Source of the DNA: Silvimonas terrae
Lineage (GTDB): Bacteria > Pseudomonadota > Gammaproteobacteria > Burkholderiales > Chitinibacteraceae
NCBI RefSeq assembly: GCF_014202765.1
Contig: NZ_JACHHN010000008.1
Span: 62,001 to 126,000, forward strand
Direction: 5' to 3'
DNA: 64,000 bases
In this document: positions 46,550-55,256 of the stretch, piece after piece
Numbering within the stretch: the stretch's first letter is position 1
Layout of the letters: every line of letters begins with the position of its first letter
Translations under genes and position numbers: made by a program
Notes under the pieces: model-generated
Databases searched by the model: none
Told to the model about the DNA's origin: nothing
Seen by the model: the letters and a program-made list of their open reading frames with translations, nothing else

Positions 46550-46957
46550 ATGCCTGACTTGTCCGACGCCGCTTTGTATGCCCATCTGATTGAGCTTGAA
46601 ACCACCTTGCACCGGCCAGTGGTGCGGCAGGATGCGGTCAAGGTGGGGGCATTACTGGACGACGGCTTTACCGAGATCGGCCGGTCCGGGCGGACCTGGG
46701 ACAAAGCCGCCATGCTGCACGAGTTGATGGCCCAGCGCGATGCCCCCACGGTGTATGCCGATGAGTTCCGCTTCAAGCGCCTGGCCCCGGCGATTGCCTT
46801 GCTGACCTATCGCTCTGCCGCACTCGCTAGCGATGGCACGCTCTCTTTGCATGCCTTGCGCAGTTCGGTCTGGCGTCAGGCCGGCCTGGGTTGGCAGATG
46901 GTGTTCCACCAGGGCACGCCAACGGCCCCGTTTGTGGCAAATCTGCCTGCCGGATAA
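46550..46957 (+). CDS. DUF4440/SnoaL-like small protein
   Basis: 135 residues of the NTF2-like (cone-fold) type: HLIELETTLHRPVVRQDAVKVGALLDDGFTEIGRSGRTWDKAAM is typical of DUF4440 proteins. Function unknown; some act on or bind small molecules. Start ATG 46550. It follows fliJ by 38 bases on the same strand and may be read with the operon, but has no known link to flagella. Confidence 0.85.
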   Translation: MPDLSDAALYAHLIELETTLHRPVVRQDAVKVGALLDDGFTEIGRSGRTWDKAAMLHELMAQRDAPTVYADEFRFKRLAPAIALLTYRSAALASDGTLSLHALRSSVWRQAGLGWQMVFHQGTPTAPFVANLPAG

Positions 46958-47071
46958 GCCCGGCCCACCCGCCGAAGCAGAGCGCTGTTACAGTGGAAAC
47001 TGACTGACCGGTTGAATCGGCCAGGTCAGTCGGGCCAACGTGCCGCATTCCACACCCTGTAGAGCCCGTGC

Positions 47072-48295
47072 ATGATCCGTAAAATAACAATCGACCAGCT
47101 AACGGTGGGTATGTATATCCATGATCTGAACCTGGCGTGGTTCGATCACCCGTTTGTGCGTAACCAGTTCATGCTCGATTCGGCCGAAGATCTGGCGCAG
47201 ATTCGCGCTATCGGCCTGAAAGAGTTGTACATCGACTCCGCCAAAGGGCGGGATGTGGCGGAAGCACCAAGCCTGGAAGAAGTCCAGGCCAGGACCGAAG
47301 CCACCTTGCTTGAAGCATTGCTCAAACCCGATGGGGCCGGCCACAAACCGACTTCACTGCGGGATGAAGCTCATCGTGCGGTCAGTATTCACAAGCAGGC
47401 CGACAGGGCCGTGCGCAAGGTCATGCAGGATGTCCGCCTTGGGCGCATGGTCGAAATTGCCGAAGTGGAAGACGTGGTTGATGCCATTGCCGGCACCATT
47501 GAGCGCAACCCGAGCGCCATGCTGGGCATCTTGTGCATTCGCAACAAGAACGAATACACCTTTTTGCATTCGGTCGCCGTCGGCACCCTGATGATTGCGT
47601 TTGCCAAAAGCATGGGCATGGACGCAGACACCGTGCGCAGTGCCGGCGTGGCCGGTTTGCTGCATGACACGGGCAAGATGTGCGTGCCCGATCACATTCT
47701 GGACAAACCCGGCCGGCTGACCGAAGAAGAATTCAACGTCATCAAAAGCCACCCGCTGGAAGGCTGGGAAGTGCTGCGGCAACTGGATGGCATTGACCCG
47801 ATTGCGCTGGAAGTCACCCTGCATCATCACGAGCGGCTGGATGGCACGGGTTACCCGCACAAGCTCAAAGGGGATCAAATCAGCCAGATCACGCGCATGG
47901 CCTCGATTGTGGATGTCTACGACGCCATTACCTCTGACCGCGTCTATCACAAGGGCCTGCCAGCCGCGCAGGTGCTGCGCAAGCTGTGGGAATGGAGTCC
48001 GGATCACTTTGACCCGCAACTGGTGCAGCACTTTATCCGCACGGTGGGCATCTACCCGGTGGGGTCTGTGGTGCGGCTGGAATCCGGGCGGCTGGCGGTG
48101 GTGATTGAAGCCAACGCAAAGGCCCCTTTGTTGCCCCGGCTGAAGGTGGTGTTTTCACTGCGCAGCAACAGTTATATCCCGCCAGAGGAGTTTGACATGG
48201 CGCGGCAGGCACAGCGGGGCGCGGATCGCATTGTGGGGGTGGAATCCGCAGAGCGTTATGGCATTGATATCAGCCGCTATCTACTGACGCACTAG
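47072..48295 (+). CDS. HD-GYP domain c-di-GMP phosphodiesterase
   Basis: 407 residues. N-terminal DUF3391 (about 1-125: KITIDQLTVGMYIHDL) and C-terminal HD-GYP domain (about 150-350) with the HD pair in LLHDTGK and HHERLDGTGYP, which supplies the GYP motif. Breaks c-di-GMP down to GMP. Cytoplasmic. Adjacent to the flagellar operon, so lower c-di-GMP and relieved YcgR braking is a reasonable outcome. Confidence 0.93.
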   Translation: MIRKITIDQLTVGMYIHDLNLAWFDHPFVRNQFMLDSAEDLAQIRAIGLKELYIDSAKGRDVAEAPSLEEVQARTEATLLEALLKPDGAGHKPTSLRDEAHRAVSIHKQADRAVRKVMQDVRLGRMVEIAEVEDVVDAIAGTIERNPSAMLGILCIRNKNEYTFLHSVAVGTLMIAFAKSMGMDADTVRSAGVAGLLHDTGKMCVPDHILDKPGRLTEEEFNVIKSHPLEGWEVLRQLDGIDPIALEVTLHHHERLDGTGYPHKLKGDQISQITRMASIVDVYDAITSDRVYHKGLPAAQVLRKLWEWSPDHFDPQLVQHFIRTVGIYPVGSVVRLESGRLAVVIEANAKAPLLPRLKVVFSLRSNSYIPPEEFDMARQAQRGADRIVGVESAERYGIDISRYLLTH

Positions 48296-48472
48296 CCCAA
48301 TCTTTGCAACACTTGCCAGCAAAGATTGCGCATGCCTCCGCGGTTTTCGCAAAAATTCAATTGCTTATGCAAGCATGTGTGCAAGGAAACTGACACCGGC
48401 GCCATCCCGTAAGCAAAAAATGTAAGCCTGACTTATGATCAAGGCATGACATTGTCGGAAGGGAGAGCCGCC

Positions 48473-50092
48473 ATGTTGCGAAGCGTTCGAGGCAAGATTC
48501 TGGTGTGCTATCTGGTTGCCGCCAGCCTCGTGGCAGCGGCGGCGTTTGTCGGCATTGCCGGCATGCAATCGAGCGTGCGCCGCTACGAAAACGACGTCAA
48601 ACAGTTGCAAGACGCACGCGTACAAGTGCTGTCCATGCAAGTGACCTTCAAAATCCAGGTGCAGGAGTGGAAAGACACCCTGCTGCGCGGCAGCAAGCCA
48701 GAAAAACTGGATCAGTACTGGAGTGCCTTCCTGAAAGACGAGGCCGCAGTACAACAGACCGCAGACCATCTGCAACAAAGCCTGCCGCCTGGCCCCAGTG
48801 CCGATCTGGTCCGCCAGTTCCGGGACGCCCACCAAAAGCTGGGCGAGGGGTATCGCAAAGGCCTGGAAGCCTTCAAGGCCGCCGGCTTTCAATCTGCCGC
48901 CGGAGATGCCGCCGTGGCCGGAATCGACCGCGAGCCCACCCGCATGCTGACCGACGCCGTCGCCCGGATCAGTGATGACTCCACCCAGATTGAAGCGCAA
49001 GCCCACAACATGGCAGAACGCCAGTTCATGCTGAGTATGGTGGGCATGATTGTGGCTATTGTGGCTGGTTTGTCCGGCTTTTACTGGCTGGCCACGCGGA
49101 CGGTCACCGGCCCGCTGGGAGAAGTCGCCAACAAGGTCCAGGTGCTGACGCGGGAAAACGACTTCACCTCACGCATCAACGTGACATCCGACGACGAGAT
49201 TGGCGCCCTGGGGACGGCGCTCAATACCTGTCTCAGCCATGTCCAGAAAGCCCTGCAGCGCATGAACACGGTGTCCAATGAACTCTCCGCTAGCGCCACT
49301 GCGCTGGATGGGGCCTCGCGCCAGTTGGCCAACAGTACCGAGTTGCAAAACCAGAATACCGGCAGCATTGCCGCAGCGGTAGAGGAGATTGCGGTCAGCC
49401 TGGCGCATACCTCGACCGAGGCCCAGGAGGCCCATGGTTTATCCAAAGAAGCCGGTGGCAAAAGCGGGCAGAGCGCCGAGGAATTCGGGCGCACCCAGAC
49501 CAGCATTACCTCCATTGCCTCTTTGATTGAAGAAGCCGCGCGCGACGTGGATCAACTGGGTAATGCCTCCAGCGAGATTTCCGGCGTGCTGGACGTGATC
49601 AAGAGCCTGGCCTCGCAGACCAATCTGCTGGCGCTGAACGCAGCCATTGAAGCCGCCCGCGCAGGGGAGCAGGGCCGTGGCTTTGCCGTGGTCGCGGATG
49701 AAGTGCGCAAACTGGCTGAACATACCTCCAACTCGACCAACCAGATTCAGACCACCATTACCGGCATCCAGCACAGCGTGGGCCGCGTGGTCTCACAGAT
49801 GGAACTGGTCGTCGGGCGGGTGGACGAATGCCGCACGCAAGCTGGTAACGCCGCCGACGTGGTGCAGCAACTGCGTGATGCCAGCAGCCGGATTGAATCC
49901 GCCATGGGTGAGGTCGCGCTGGCGGTGCGTGAGCAAAGCATCGCCAATGAATCGATCTCGCAAAACGTGGAGCATTTGGCTCAAAGCAGCGAACACAACG
50001 GGGCCGCCACCCGCACTGCCGCGGATCAGGCCACGACGGTGAATGGGCTGGCTGGGCGGTTGCGGGAGATTGTGGCGGAGTTCCGGATTTGA
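48473..50092 (+). CDS. Methyl-accepting chemotaxis protein
   Basis: 539 residues: TM1 (about 8-32), a periplasmic helical sensor (about 33-185), TM2 (about 184-206), HAMP (about 208-260) and the signalling hairpin with the strictly conserved tip [20 protein letters not shown]. Start at ATG 48473 because GGAAGGGAG sits just upstream, while ATG 48446 has none. Ligand unknown. Signals to the CheA encoded in this window. Confidence 0.94.
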   Translation: MLRSVRGKILVCYLVAASLVAAAAFVGIAGMQSSVRRYENDVKQLQDARVQVLSMQVTFKIQVQEWKDTLLRGSKPEKLDQYWSAFLKDEAAVQQTADHLQQSLPPGPSADLVRQFRDAHQKLGEGYRKGLEAFKAAGFQSAAGDAAVAGIDREPTRMLTDAVARISDDSTQIEAQAHNMAERQFMLSMVGMIVAIVAGLSGFYWLATRTVTGPLGEVANKVQVLTRENDFTSRINVTSDDEIGALGTALNTCLSHVQKALQRMNTVSNELSASATALDGASRQLANSTELQNQNTGSIAAAVEEIAVSLAHTSTEAQEAHGLSKEAGGKSGQSAEEFGRTQTSITSIASLIEEAARDVDQLGNASSEISGVLDVIKSLASQTNLLALNAAIEAARAGEQGRGFAVVADEVRKLAEHTSNSTNQIQTTITGIQHSVGRVVSQMELVVGRVDECRTQAGNAADVVQQLRDASSRIESAMGEVALAVREQSIANESISQNVEHLAQSSEHNGAATRTAADQATTVNGLAGRLREIVAEFRI

Positions 50093-50274
50093 GATAGCGG
50101 GACGCTGTTCCTGCCTCGGGCGGGGAGGTGGTTCGCCGGAGTGTGAGTGGTGACTGCGCTATGGGCATGGGGGCCAGGGCTGTTCCACTGACTCGTTGTT
50201 CCGGTCCTCGGCGGCCCCCTTGCCCCGGAAACCAGTTCGGCCACCGCAGGCGGCCTTTGCTGGCAGATGCCACT

Positions 50275-50308
50275 CGTAGCCCGGATGAAGCGAAGCGGGA
50301 ATCCGGGG
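50275..50308 (-). repeat. REP-like palindrome (CGTAGCCCGGAT type)
   Basis: Same repeat family as 26729-26762, 56894-56933 and 57016-57054. It sits 33 bases before dispersed repeat copy C in the gap after the chemoreceptor. Confidence 0.65.
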
Positions 50309-50340
50309 TGGCTTTCTGGTTCATATTGCTGTGGTTTTTA

Positions 50341-50693
<353 letters not shown>

Positions 50694-50721
50694 GCATCAT
50701 CCTGCCGTCGCCATCTCCGCC

Positions 50722-51438
50722 TTACTCCGCCCGCGCCCGCAGGTCAGTTGTATAAACACCAGGCGTGGCCGAAAGCCCGGCCTTGACCTGCTCGGTGATC
50801 TCGTCACCCAGCACTTCATCCGCGCCGGCTTCCAGCGCGTCATAGGCACGCGCGACGATGACCTCCGGGGCGGTCTTGGGGGCGTCAATGCCTTGGGTCA
50901 GGTCCGTATCCACAAAACCCATATGCAGTCCCAGCACCTGTGTGCCTTGCGCGCGCAGGGCGTGGCGCAGGCCGTTGGTCAGGCTCCAGGCTGCGGATTT
51001 GCTGGCGCTGTAACCCGCCATCATGGGCGAGTTGATCCAGGACACGACAGACAGCACATTCAGGATGGCGCCACCGCCGTTGGCGGCCAGGGTGCCGGCA
51101 AAGGCGCGGGTCAGTCGCAGCGGGCCGTAGTAGTTGGTTTCCATTTGCTGGCGGGCCGACTCTACGCCGTTATCGTCCAGAAACCCGGTCATCTGCGCGA
51201 TGCCGGCGTTGTTGACCAGTACGGTCACGTCTTTGAATTCGGCGGCCAGTGCGGCAACGTCGGTATCGCTGGTGACATCCAGTTTGACCGGGATGACACC
51301 GGGCAGCGTGACCGTGGCCGGGTCACGGGCGGCGGCATAAACTTTGCGCGCACCCCGGGCGAGTGCTGCTTTGGCAAAGGCCAGGCCCAGACCACGGTTG
51401 GCGCCGGTAATCAATACAACTGCGTTTTCGAGTTTCAT
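50722..51438 (-). CDS. Short-chain dehydrogenase/reductase
   Basis: 238 residues, classical SDR: cofactor motif TGANRGLGLAF, NNAGIAQ, catalytic Ser in VLSVVSW, and YSASKSA (Tyr and Lys). Cytoplasmic NAD(P)-dependent oxidoreductase of unknown substrate. Upstream lies a palindrome (51467-51485) matching one in front of the neighbouring tetR gene, so it is probably repressed by that protein and induced by a ligand. Both genes run on the minus strand, about 100 bases apart. Confidence 0.9.
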   Translation of the reverse strand: MKLENAVVLITGANRGLGLAFAKAALARGARKVYAAARDPATVTLPGVIPVKLDVTSDTDVAALAAEFKDVTVLVNNAGIAQMTGFLDDNGVESARQQMETNYYGPLRLTRAFAGTLAANGGGAILNVLSVVSWINSPMMAGYSASKSAAWSLTNGLRHALRAQGTQVLGLHMGFVDTDLTQGIDAPKTAPEVIVARAYDALEAGADEVLGDEITEQVKAGLSATPGVYTTDLRARAE

Positions 51439-51466
51439 GATGTTTCTCCTGAGGTTTTACTCATTT

Positions 51467-51485
51467 AATATTACGATCATCATAT
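51467..51485 (-). promoter_or_regulatory. Candidate TetR operator before the SDR gene
   Basis: On the minus strand ATATGATGATCGTAATATT, 17 of 19 bases equal to the site at 52176-52194. It lies 29 bases upstream of the SDR start, where a repressor would block the promoter. Confidence 0.65.
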
Positions 51486-51539
51486 TTTAAATCAAACCAA
51501 AACCGGCCAGGCCGGGTGCTACCAAAGAACAGACCAGAG

Positions 51540-52157
51540 TCAGTGGGGGAGTGCGTCTGACGCTGGCATGGAAATGGCGGATGCTGCATCGTACTGCGCG
51601 CGCAAGGTGGTGCGGGCATTGGCCAGGATGGCCTTGCCGGCCTCGTTATCACCCAGCGTGCGCGCCAGTTGCAAGGTGCCGACCAGGGCGCCGGCCAGCA
51701 CGGGCGCCTGAGCTGCATGTTCATCGGGCAGAAACTTGCGGATGCCTTCAATAAAGGCCTGTACCCGGTTGCGGGCGGCATCCAGCACCATATCGGACTG
51801 GCGTGGCATGTCTGAACCCAGAGCAGCCACCGGGCAACCACACTCGGCATCCGCCAGGTGGGCATCAGACAGATAAGCCTCCACCAGTGCCGCCAGCGGG
51901 CTCAGCCCCTGCTGCCGTGCTTGTTCCAGCCCCTGCGTGATATTGGCCGTGCTTTGGCGTGCCGCCTGGTCCATGGCTTCGACCAGCAAGGCATCGCGTG
52001 AGGCAAAGTGGGCGTAGAAGCCGCCATGGGTCAGTCCGGCTTCTTTCATGATGTCGGCCACGCCCACCCCGTTATACCCGGCCCGGCGGATGGCGCGGGC
52101 CGCCACATCAACAATGCGCTGATGGCTGAGTTCCTTGCGGCTGGGCTTGGCTTGCAT
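51540..52157 (-). CDS. TetR-family transcriptional regulator
   Basis: 205 residues. N-terminal helix-turn-helix (IVDVAARAIRRAGYNGVGV, and EAGLTHGGFYAHFASRD) and a C-terminal ligand domain with two close cysteines (AECGCPVAALG). Resembles the NemR/AcuR-like group that senses electrophiles, but the ligand is not known. The operator pair suggests that it represses itself and the SDR. It is short enough to be complete. Confidence 0.9.
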   Translation of the reverse strand: MQAKPSRKELSHQRIVDVAARAIRRAGYNGVGVADIMKEAGLTHGGFYAHFASRDALLVEAMDQAARQSTANITQGLEQARQQGLSPLAALVEAYLSDAHLADAECGCPVAALGSDMPRQSDMVLDAARNRVQAFIEGIRKFLPDEHAAQAPVLAGALVGTLQLARTLGDNEAGKAILANARTTLRAQYDAASAISMPASDALPH

Positions 52158-52175
52158 GACCGTTCACCAATCGAT

Positions 52176-52194
52176 ATATGATGTTCGTCATATT
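52176..52194 (+). promoter_or_regulatory. Candidate TetR operator before its own gene
   Basis: ATATGATGTTCGTCATATT: the arms ATATGA and TCATAT are perfect complements around a 6-base centre. 18 bases upstream of the tetR start; the sister site is at 51467-51485. Confidence 0.68.
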
Positions 52195-52248
52195 TAAGCA
52201 AATGCATGGGCCTGTCAACGGCACAGGCGACCAGCGGTCATTAAAAAC

Positions 52249-52274
52249 AAAACGGCCGCATTCAGGCGGCCGTT
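52249..52274 (-). terminator. Intrinsic terminator of the DUF2252 gene
   Basis: A 9-bp stem (52251-52259 with 52266-52274), 6-base loop; on the minus strand it runs into a T-rich tail. About 30 bases after the stop of the DUF2252 gene. Confidence 0.8.
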
Positions 52275-52305
52275 GCTGTGGGGCGGTTTATCAGACCGGA
52301 CTGAA

Positions 52306-53664
52306 TCAATACAGCGGTGTACCGGCCTTGTAGGCCGCCTGGAAGGCTTGCCAGTCCAGATTCACCTGATCGGCATAGCTGAAAGCAAAGGCGGAAATTT
52401 CGCTTTGCAGACCGCTCTGGCTGGTCACTGCGTTCAGAATCTCGGTTTCGATCTGGTAGGGCACAACAGTGCTGTCATAGTCCTGATCCGCCAGGGCGTG
52501 GGCGGAAGCCAGCGCCTGACCGACATAGGTCATGGCGGTGTTGAATTTGCTGCTGCTGGTCAGTTGCGTGTAGTCAAAGTCTTCCGCAAACGGGGATTTC
52601 TCGTGCACATAAAACGGAATGCCGTTGATGGTGGTGTAGCCCACCAGTACATCTGCATTCAGGACTTGGGCTTTGGCGGTGCGGGCCACCCGATCGCCTT
52701 CGTTATTGGCGTAATCACCCGTGCTCAGTTGCGCCGGGGCGGCAATGGCCACATCGCTCAGCGCTTCTTGTTTGAGTTCCAGAATCACGTCATCCGAGGT
52801 CGAGGTCGAGGCGCCCTCCACCAGCACGTAATAGCGATAACGCCCAAGGCTGCCGGTGCCGGAACCCAGTTTCTGGCGGATATCCTTCACCGTGTAGAAA
52901 CTGGCCGCATATTGCTTGCCGGACGAAATCGTCTGCACATAGCTGGCGACGGCGGCCGTGATGGCGGAGTAGGTGCTGCTGTTCACCGTGACCAGCGCCG
53001 AGGTGGTCTGGAACACGCGCTTGCTGCCACTCGTGGTGGTGTATTTGGACAGCAAGTCTGAACGCTTGTCGCCAGCCGCGTCAGAGATCACATCCTTGAT
53101 CACGCTGCTGGTGTTGCTGGTGGTCAGTTGAAAGCTCTTTTCTGCGGTCGTGCCGTTGAATTTGCCCAATTGCGCCAGGTAAGCGTTGACAAAGGTATTG
53201 ATACTGGTGGTGATGTCCTTGTCGGCCAGCCCGTTTTCACGGCCTGCCAGCACCATGCTGACCGCCGCGCGGCGCAGATCCCACACGTACTGACCCAGAT
53301 AGCCCTGGTCAAAATCATCTACGGTGAATACGGCCTTGCCGCTGCTGTCTTGCCAGGCCCCAAAATTGGCAAGATGCGCATCGCCGCCCAACCAGGTAAA
53401 AGCCGTCGAGGCGCTGGTATAAGCCGAAGCGGGCAGGGTGGTCATGTCGTGATAGAAGATGTCTGCCGTGCCACGATAAAAATAGAACGCGCTGCCATTC
53501 ATGGTCGACATCTTGGTGGCCAGATCCGCACTGTCGGTCGCGGCATAAGGATGGTTGTAGTTATAGATATCGTTGACCACCCAACTGGCGCGGGAAGTGG
53601 CGGCAAACGTGGCCGCAGAAGCGAAGGACAGCAACAGCGCAAGGCAGGACAAGCGTTTTGACAT
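52306..53664 (-). CDS. Exported DUF2252-family protein
   Basis: 452 residues with an N-terminal signal peptide cut near TFA|AT (about 21/22). The DUF2252 motifs are present: FYFYRGT, GGDAHLANFG, VDDFDQGYLG, VWDLRRAAVSM and ELKQEA. DUF2252 resembles the aminoglycoside-phosphotransferase/protein-kinase fold (GDxHxxN, DFD), but most members lack a signal and act in the cytosol. Export makes ATP-dependent kinase activity doubtful. The middle is rich in Ser and Thr. Function unknown. Single gene with its own terminator. Confidence 0.85.
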   Translation of the reverse strand: MSKRLSCLALLLSFASAATFAATSRASWVVNDIYNYNHPYAATDSADLATKMSTMNGSAFYFYRGTADIFYHDMTTLPASAYTSASTAFTWLGGDAHLANFGAWQDSSGKAVFTVDDFDQGYLGQYVWDLRRAAVSMVLAGRENGLADKDITTSINTFVNAYLAQLGKFNGTTAEKSFQLTTSNTSSVIKDVISDAAGDKRSDLLSKYTTTSGSKRVFQTTSALVTVNSSTYSAITAAVASYVQTISSGKQYAASFYTVKDIRQKLGSGTGSLGRYRYYVLVEGASTSTSDDVILELKQEALSDVAIAAPAQLSTGDYANNEGDRVARTAKAQVLNADVLVGYTTINGIPFYVHEKSPFAEDFDYTQLTSSSKFNTAMTYVGQALASAHALADQDYDSTVVPYQIETEILNAVTSQSGLQSEISAFAFSYADQVNLDWQAFQAAYKAGTPLY

Positions 53665-54098
53665 CGGAGTGCTCCAGGTAATGCACCTCTGGCGGGTGCG
53701 GATCGCGGCGTATTACGCCGGGCCTCCGTGACAAGCCGAAGACACCCATGCAGCCTGTGTCGTTTTACATACAAATATTGCCAAGGCAAGTACATGGCCG
53801 CCATAGCAAGCCTGCACGCTCAGAACGACCATTCGTCTCTTTTTTACTGAATACGGCTGTCAGTCGCTTGTATGCAAGTCCGCAATCGTGTGCGCAACAA
53901 AATCCGGTGCACAAGCAATGTCAGCGTTTTGTGCCGTGCTGGCACCGCACTGTGCGTAAGCCGGAACGGCTTTAGGGCGATCAATGACGGGTAGAGTTGG
54001 TCAATCTGACGATCGGTGACTGGCATCCGGCAGAAAACGGCAGATAATTACGACATGCCAGCCGCATAGCGGTTGCCGCACGTGTATCAGGAGTCATC
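53665..54098. other. Intergenic region without a detectable gene
   Basis: 434 bases between divergent genes. Short frames on both strands have no homology-like features or ribosome sites. It must hold the promoters of the DUF2252 gene and of the small N/Q-rich protein. I see no repeat or structured element. Confidence 0.5.
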
Positions 54099-54470
54099 AT
54101 GAACGTTGGTTTGAACAGCCCCATTGCCTCGACCCAAGCGTCGTCTGCGCTGCAGCGTGCGCCGCAAGCAAACGATAATCAGACGCTGGGGCGCGCGCAA
54201 GACAACAACACGCACGATGAAGTGCGTGCCGCAACCGCGCCAGGCCCTACGTCTGCCACGCCGGTCAATAATGGTGTGACCACCGCCAACGGCAGTACCA
54301 CGGTCAACACCACGCACTCGGTCAACCAGATTAACCAGATCGCCGCCAACAACGCGGCGCATCAAGCTGCCCAGGCGCAGCAAAATGCGGCTGCGACAGC
54401 GCAGAACAACAACCCTACGTACAACACGCTGGGTCAACGCGTAGGTAGCCTGGTGAATACCTCAGCCTGA
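54099..54470 (+). CDS. Small Asn/Gln/Ala-rich protein of unknown function
   Basis: 123 residues, mostly low-complexity (Ala, Asn, Gln, Thr), predicted disordered in 20-75 and helical (QAAQAQQNAA) in 85-100, with a more conserved-looking C-terminus (NTLGQRVGSLVNTSA). No signal peptide. A good ribosome site (AGGAG) and its own terminator show that it is a real gene. The composition recalls secreted or scaffold peptides, but I recognise no family. Confidence 0.72.
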   Translation: MNVGLNSPIASTQASSALQRAPQANDNQTLGRAQDNNTHDEVRAATAPGPTSATPVNNGVTTANGSTTVNTTHSVNQINQIAANNAAHQAAQAQQNAAATAQNNNPTYNTLGQRVGSLVNTSA

Positions 54471-54486
54471 TCGACCGTTATTCCAC

Positions 54487-54511
54487 AAAAACCCGCCGCT
54501 GGCGGGTTTTT
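54487..54511 (+). terminator. Intrinsic terminator of the small N/Q-rich gene
   Basis: An 11-bp stem (54487-54497 with 54501-54511), GCT loop, then T residues; 16 bases after the stop. Confidence 0.88.
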
Positions 54512-54597
54512 TATTGGGCGTTATTTGGGCAAATCGCCACCTGTGGCATGCTCCGGGCACAGCATTACAAAACGACAAAGCCCCGCCGGAGAATGAC

Positions 54598-55212
54598 ATG
54601 AAGCGTAGTCACCTGCTGTTGAGTGTGCTGGCCTGCCTGAGCCTGACACTGGCCCACGCGGCGGACCCCAAACCGGTCAGCGTGGTCTGCAAAACCACCA
54701 AGGGTGATCTGGAGATCGCCGTTCAGCCCGCCTGGTCACCATTGGGTGCTGCCCGTTTTCTGCAACTGGTGGATGACGGTTTCTTCACCAACGTGCCTTT
54801 GTTCCGCTGCGTAAACAACTTTATCTGCCAGTTTGGCGCCATGCCGCCGCATGCCAGCGCCAAAACCTACGCCAACATTCCCGACGATCCCAAACAGCCG
54901 GCCCTGCGCGCGTTCAAACGGGGCTATCTGAGTTTTGCCGGTGCCGGCCCCAACACCCGCTCCACCCAGATGTTCATCACTTTGGGCGACAATATCGGCG
55001 GCCTGGGCGAACAAGCCTGGGAAACCCCGTTTGCGCAGATCACCCCGGCCAGCCTGCAAAGCACGGTGGCCCACCTGAACACCAGTTATGGCGATATGCC
55101 ACCGTGGGGGAAGGGCCCCGATCCGCAAAAAATTGCAGCAATGGATGGGGCGACCTATCTGACGCAGAACTACCCGCAGCTGGATTACATCAAGAGTTGT
55201 GCACGGCGGTAA
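54598..55212 (+). CDS. Periplasmic cyclophilin-type peptidyl-prolyl isomerase
   Basis: 204 residues with a signal peptide (cut at AHA|ADP, near 22). The cyclophilin core is recognisable (TTKGDLEIAVQP, FLQLVDDGFFTNVPLFRCV, NTRSTQMFITLGDN). The usual FHRVIxxFMxQGG is altered to FRCVNNFICQFG, so the catalytic Arg is present but several binding residues differ. Two cysteines (Cys in FRCV and FICQ) may form a disulfide. Probably helps folding of outer-membrane or secreted proteins. Start at ATG 54598 with GGAG upstream. Confidence 0.85.
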   Translation: MKRSHLLLSVLACLSLTLAHAADPKPVSVVCKTTKGDLEIAVQPAWSPLGAARFLQLVDDGFFTNVPLFRCVNNFICQFGAMPPHASAKTYANIPDDPKQPALRAFKRGYLSFAGAGPNTRSTQMFITLGDNIGGLGEQAWETPFAQITPASLQSTVAHLNTSYGDMPPWGKGPDPQKIAAMDGATYLTQNYPQLDYIKSCARR

Positions 55213-55256
55213 GGTGAGGTGCCAGCCCGACCGTGAACGGTAAGGCGGGCTACCCA

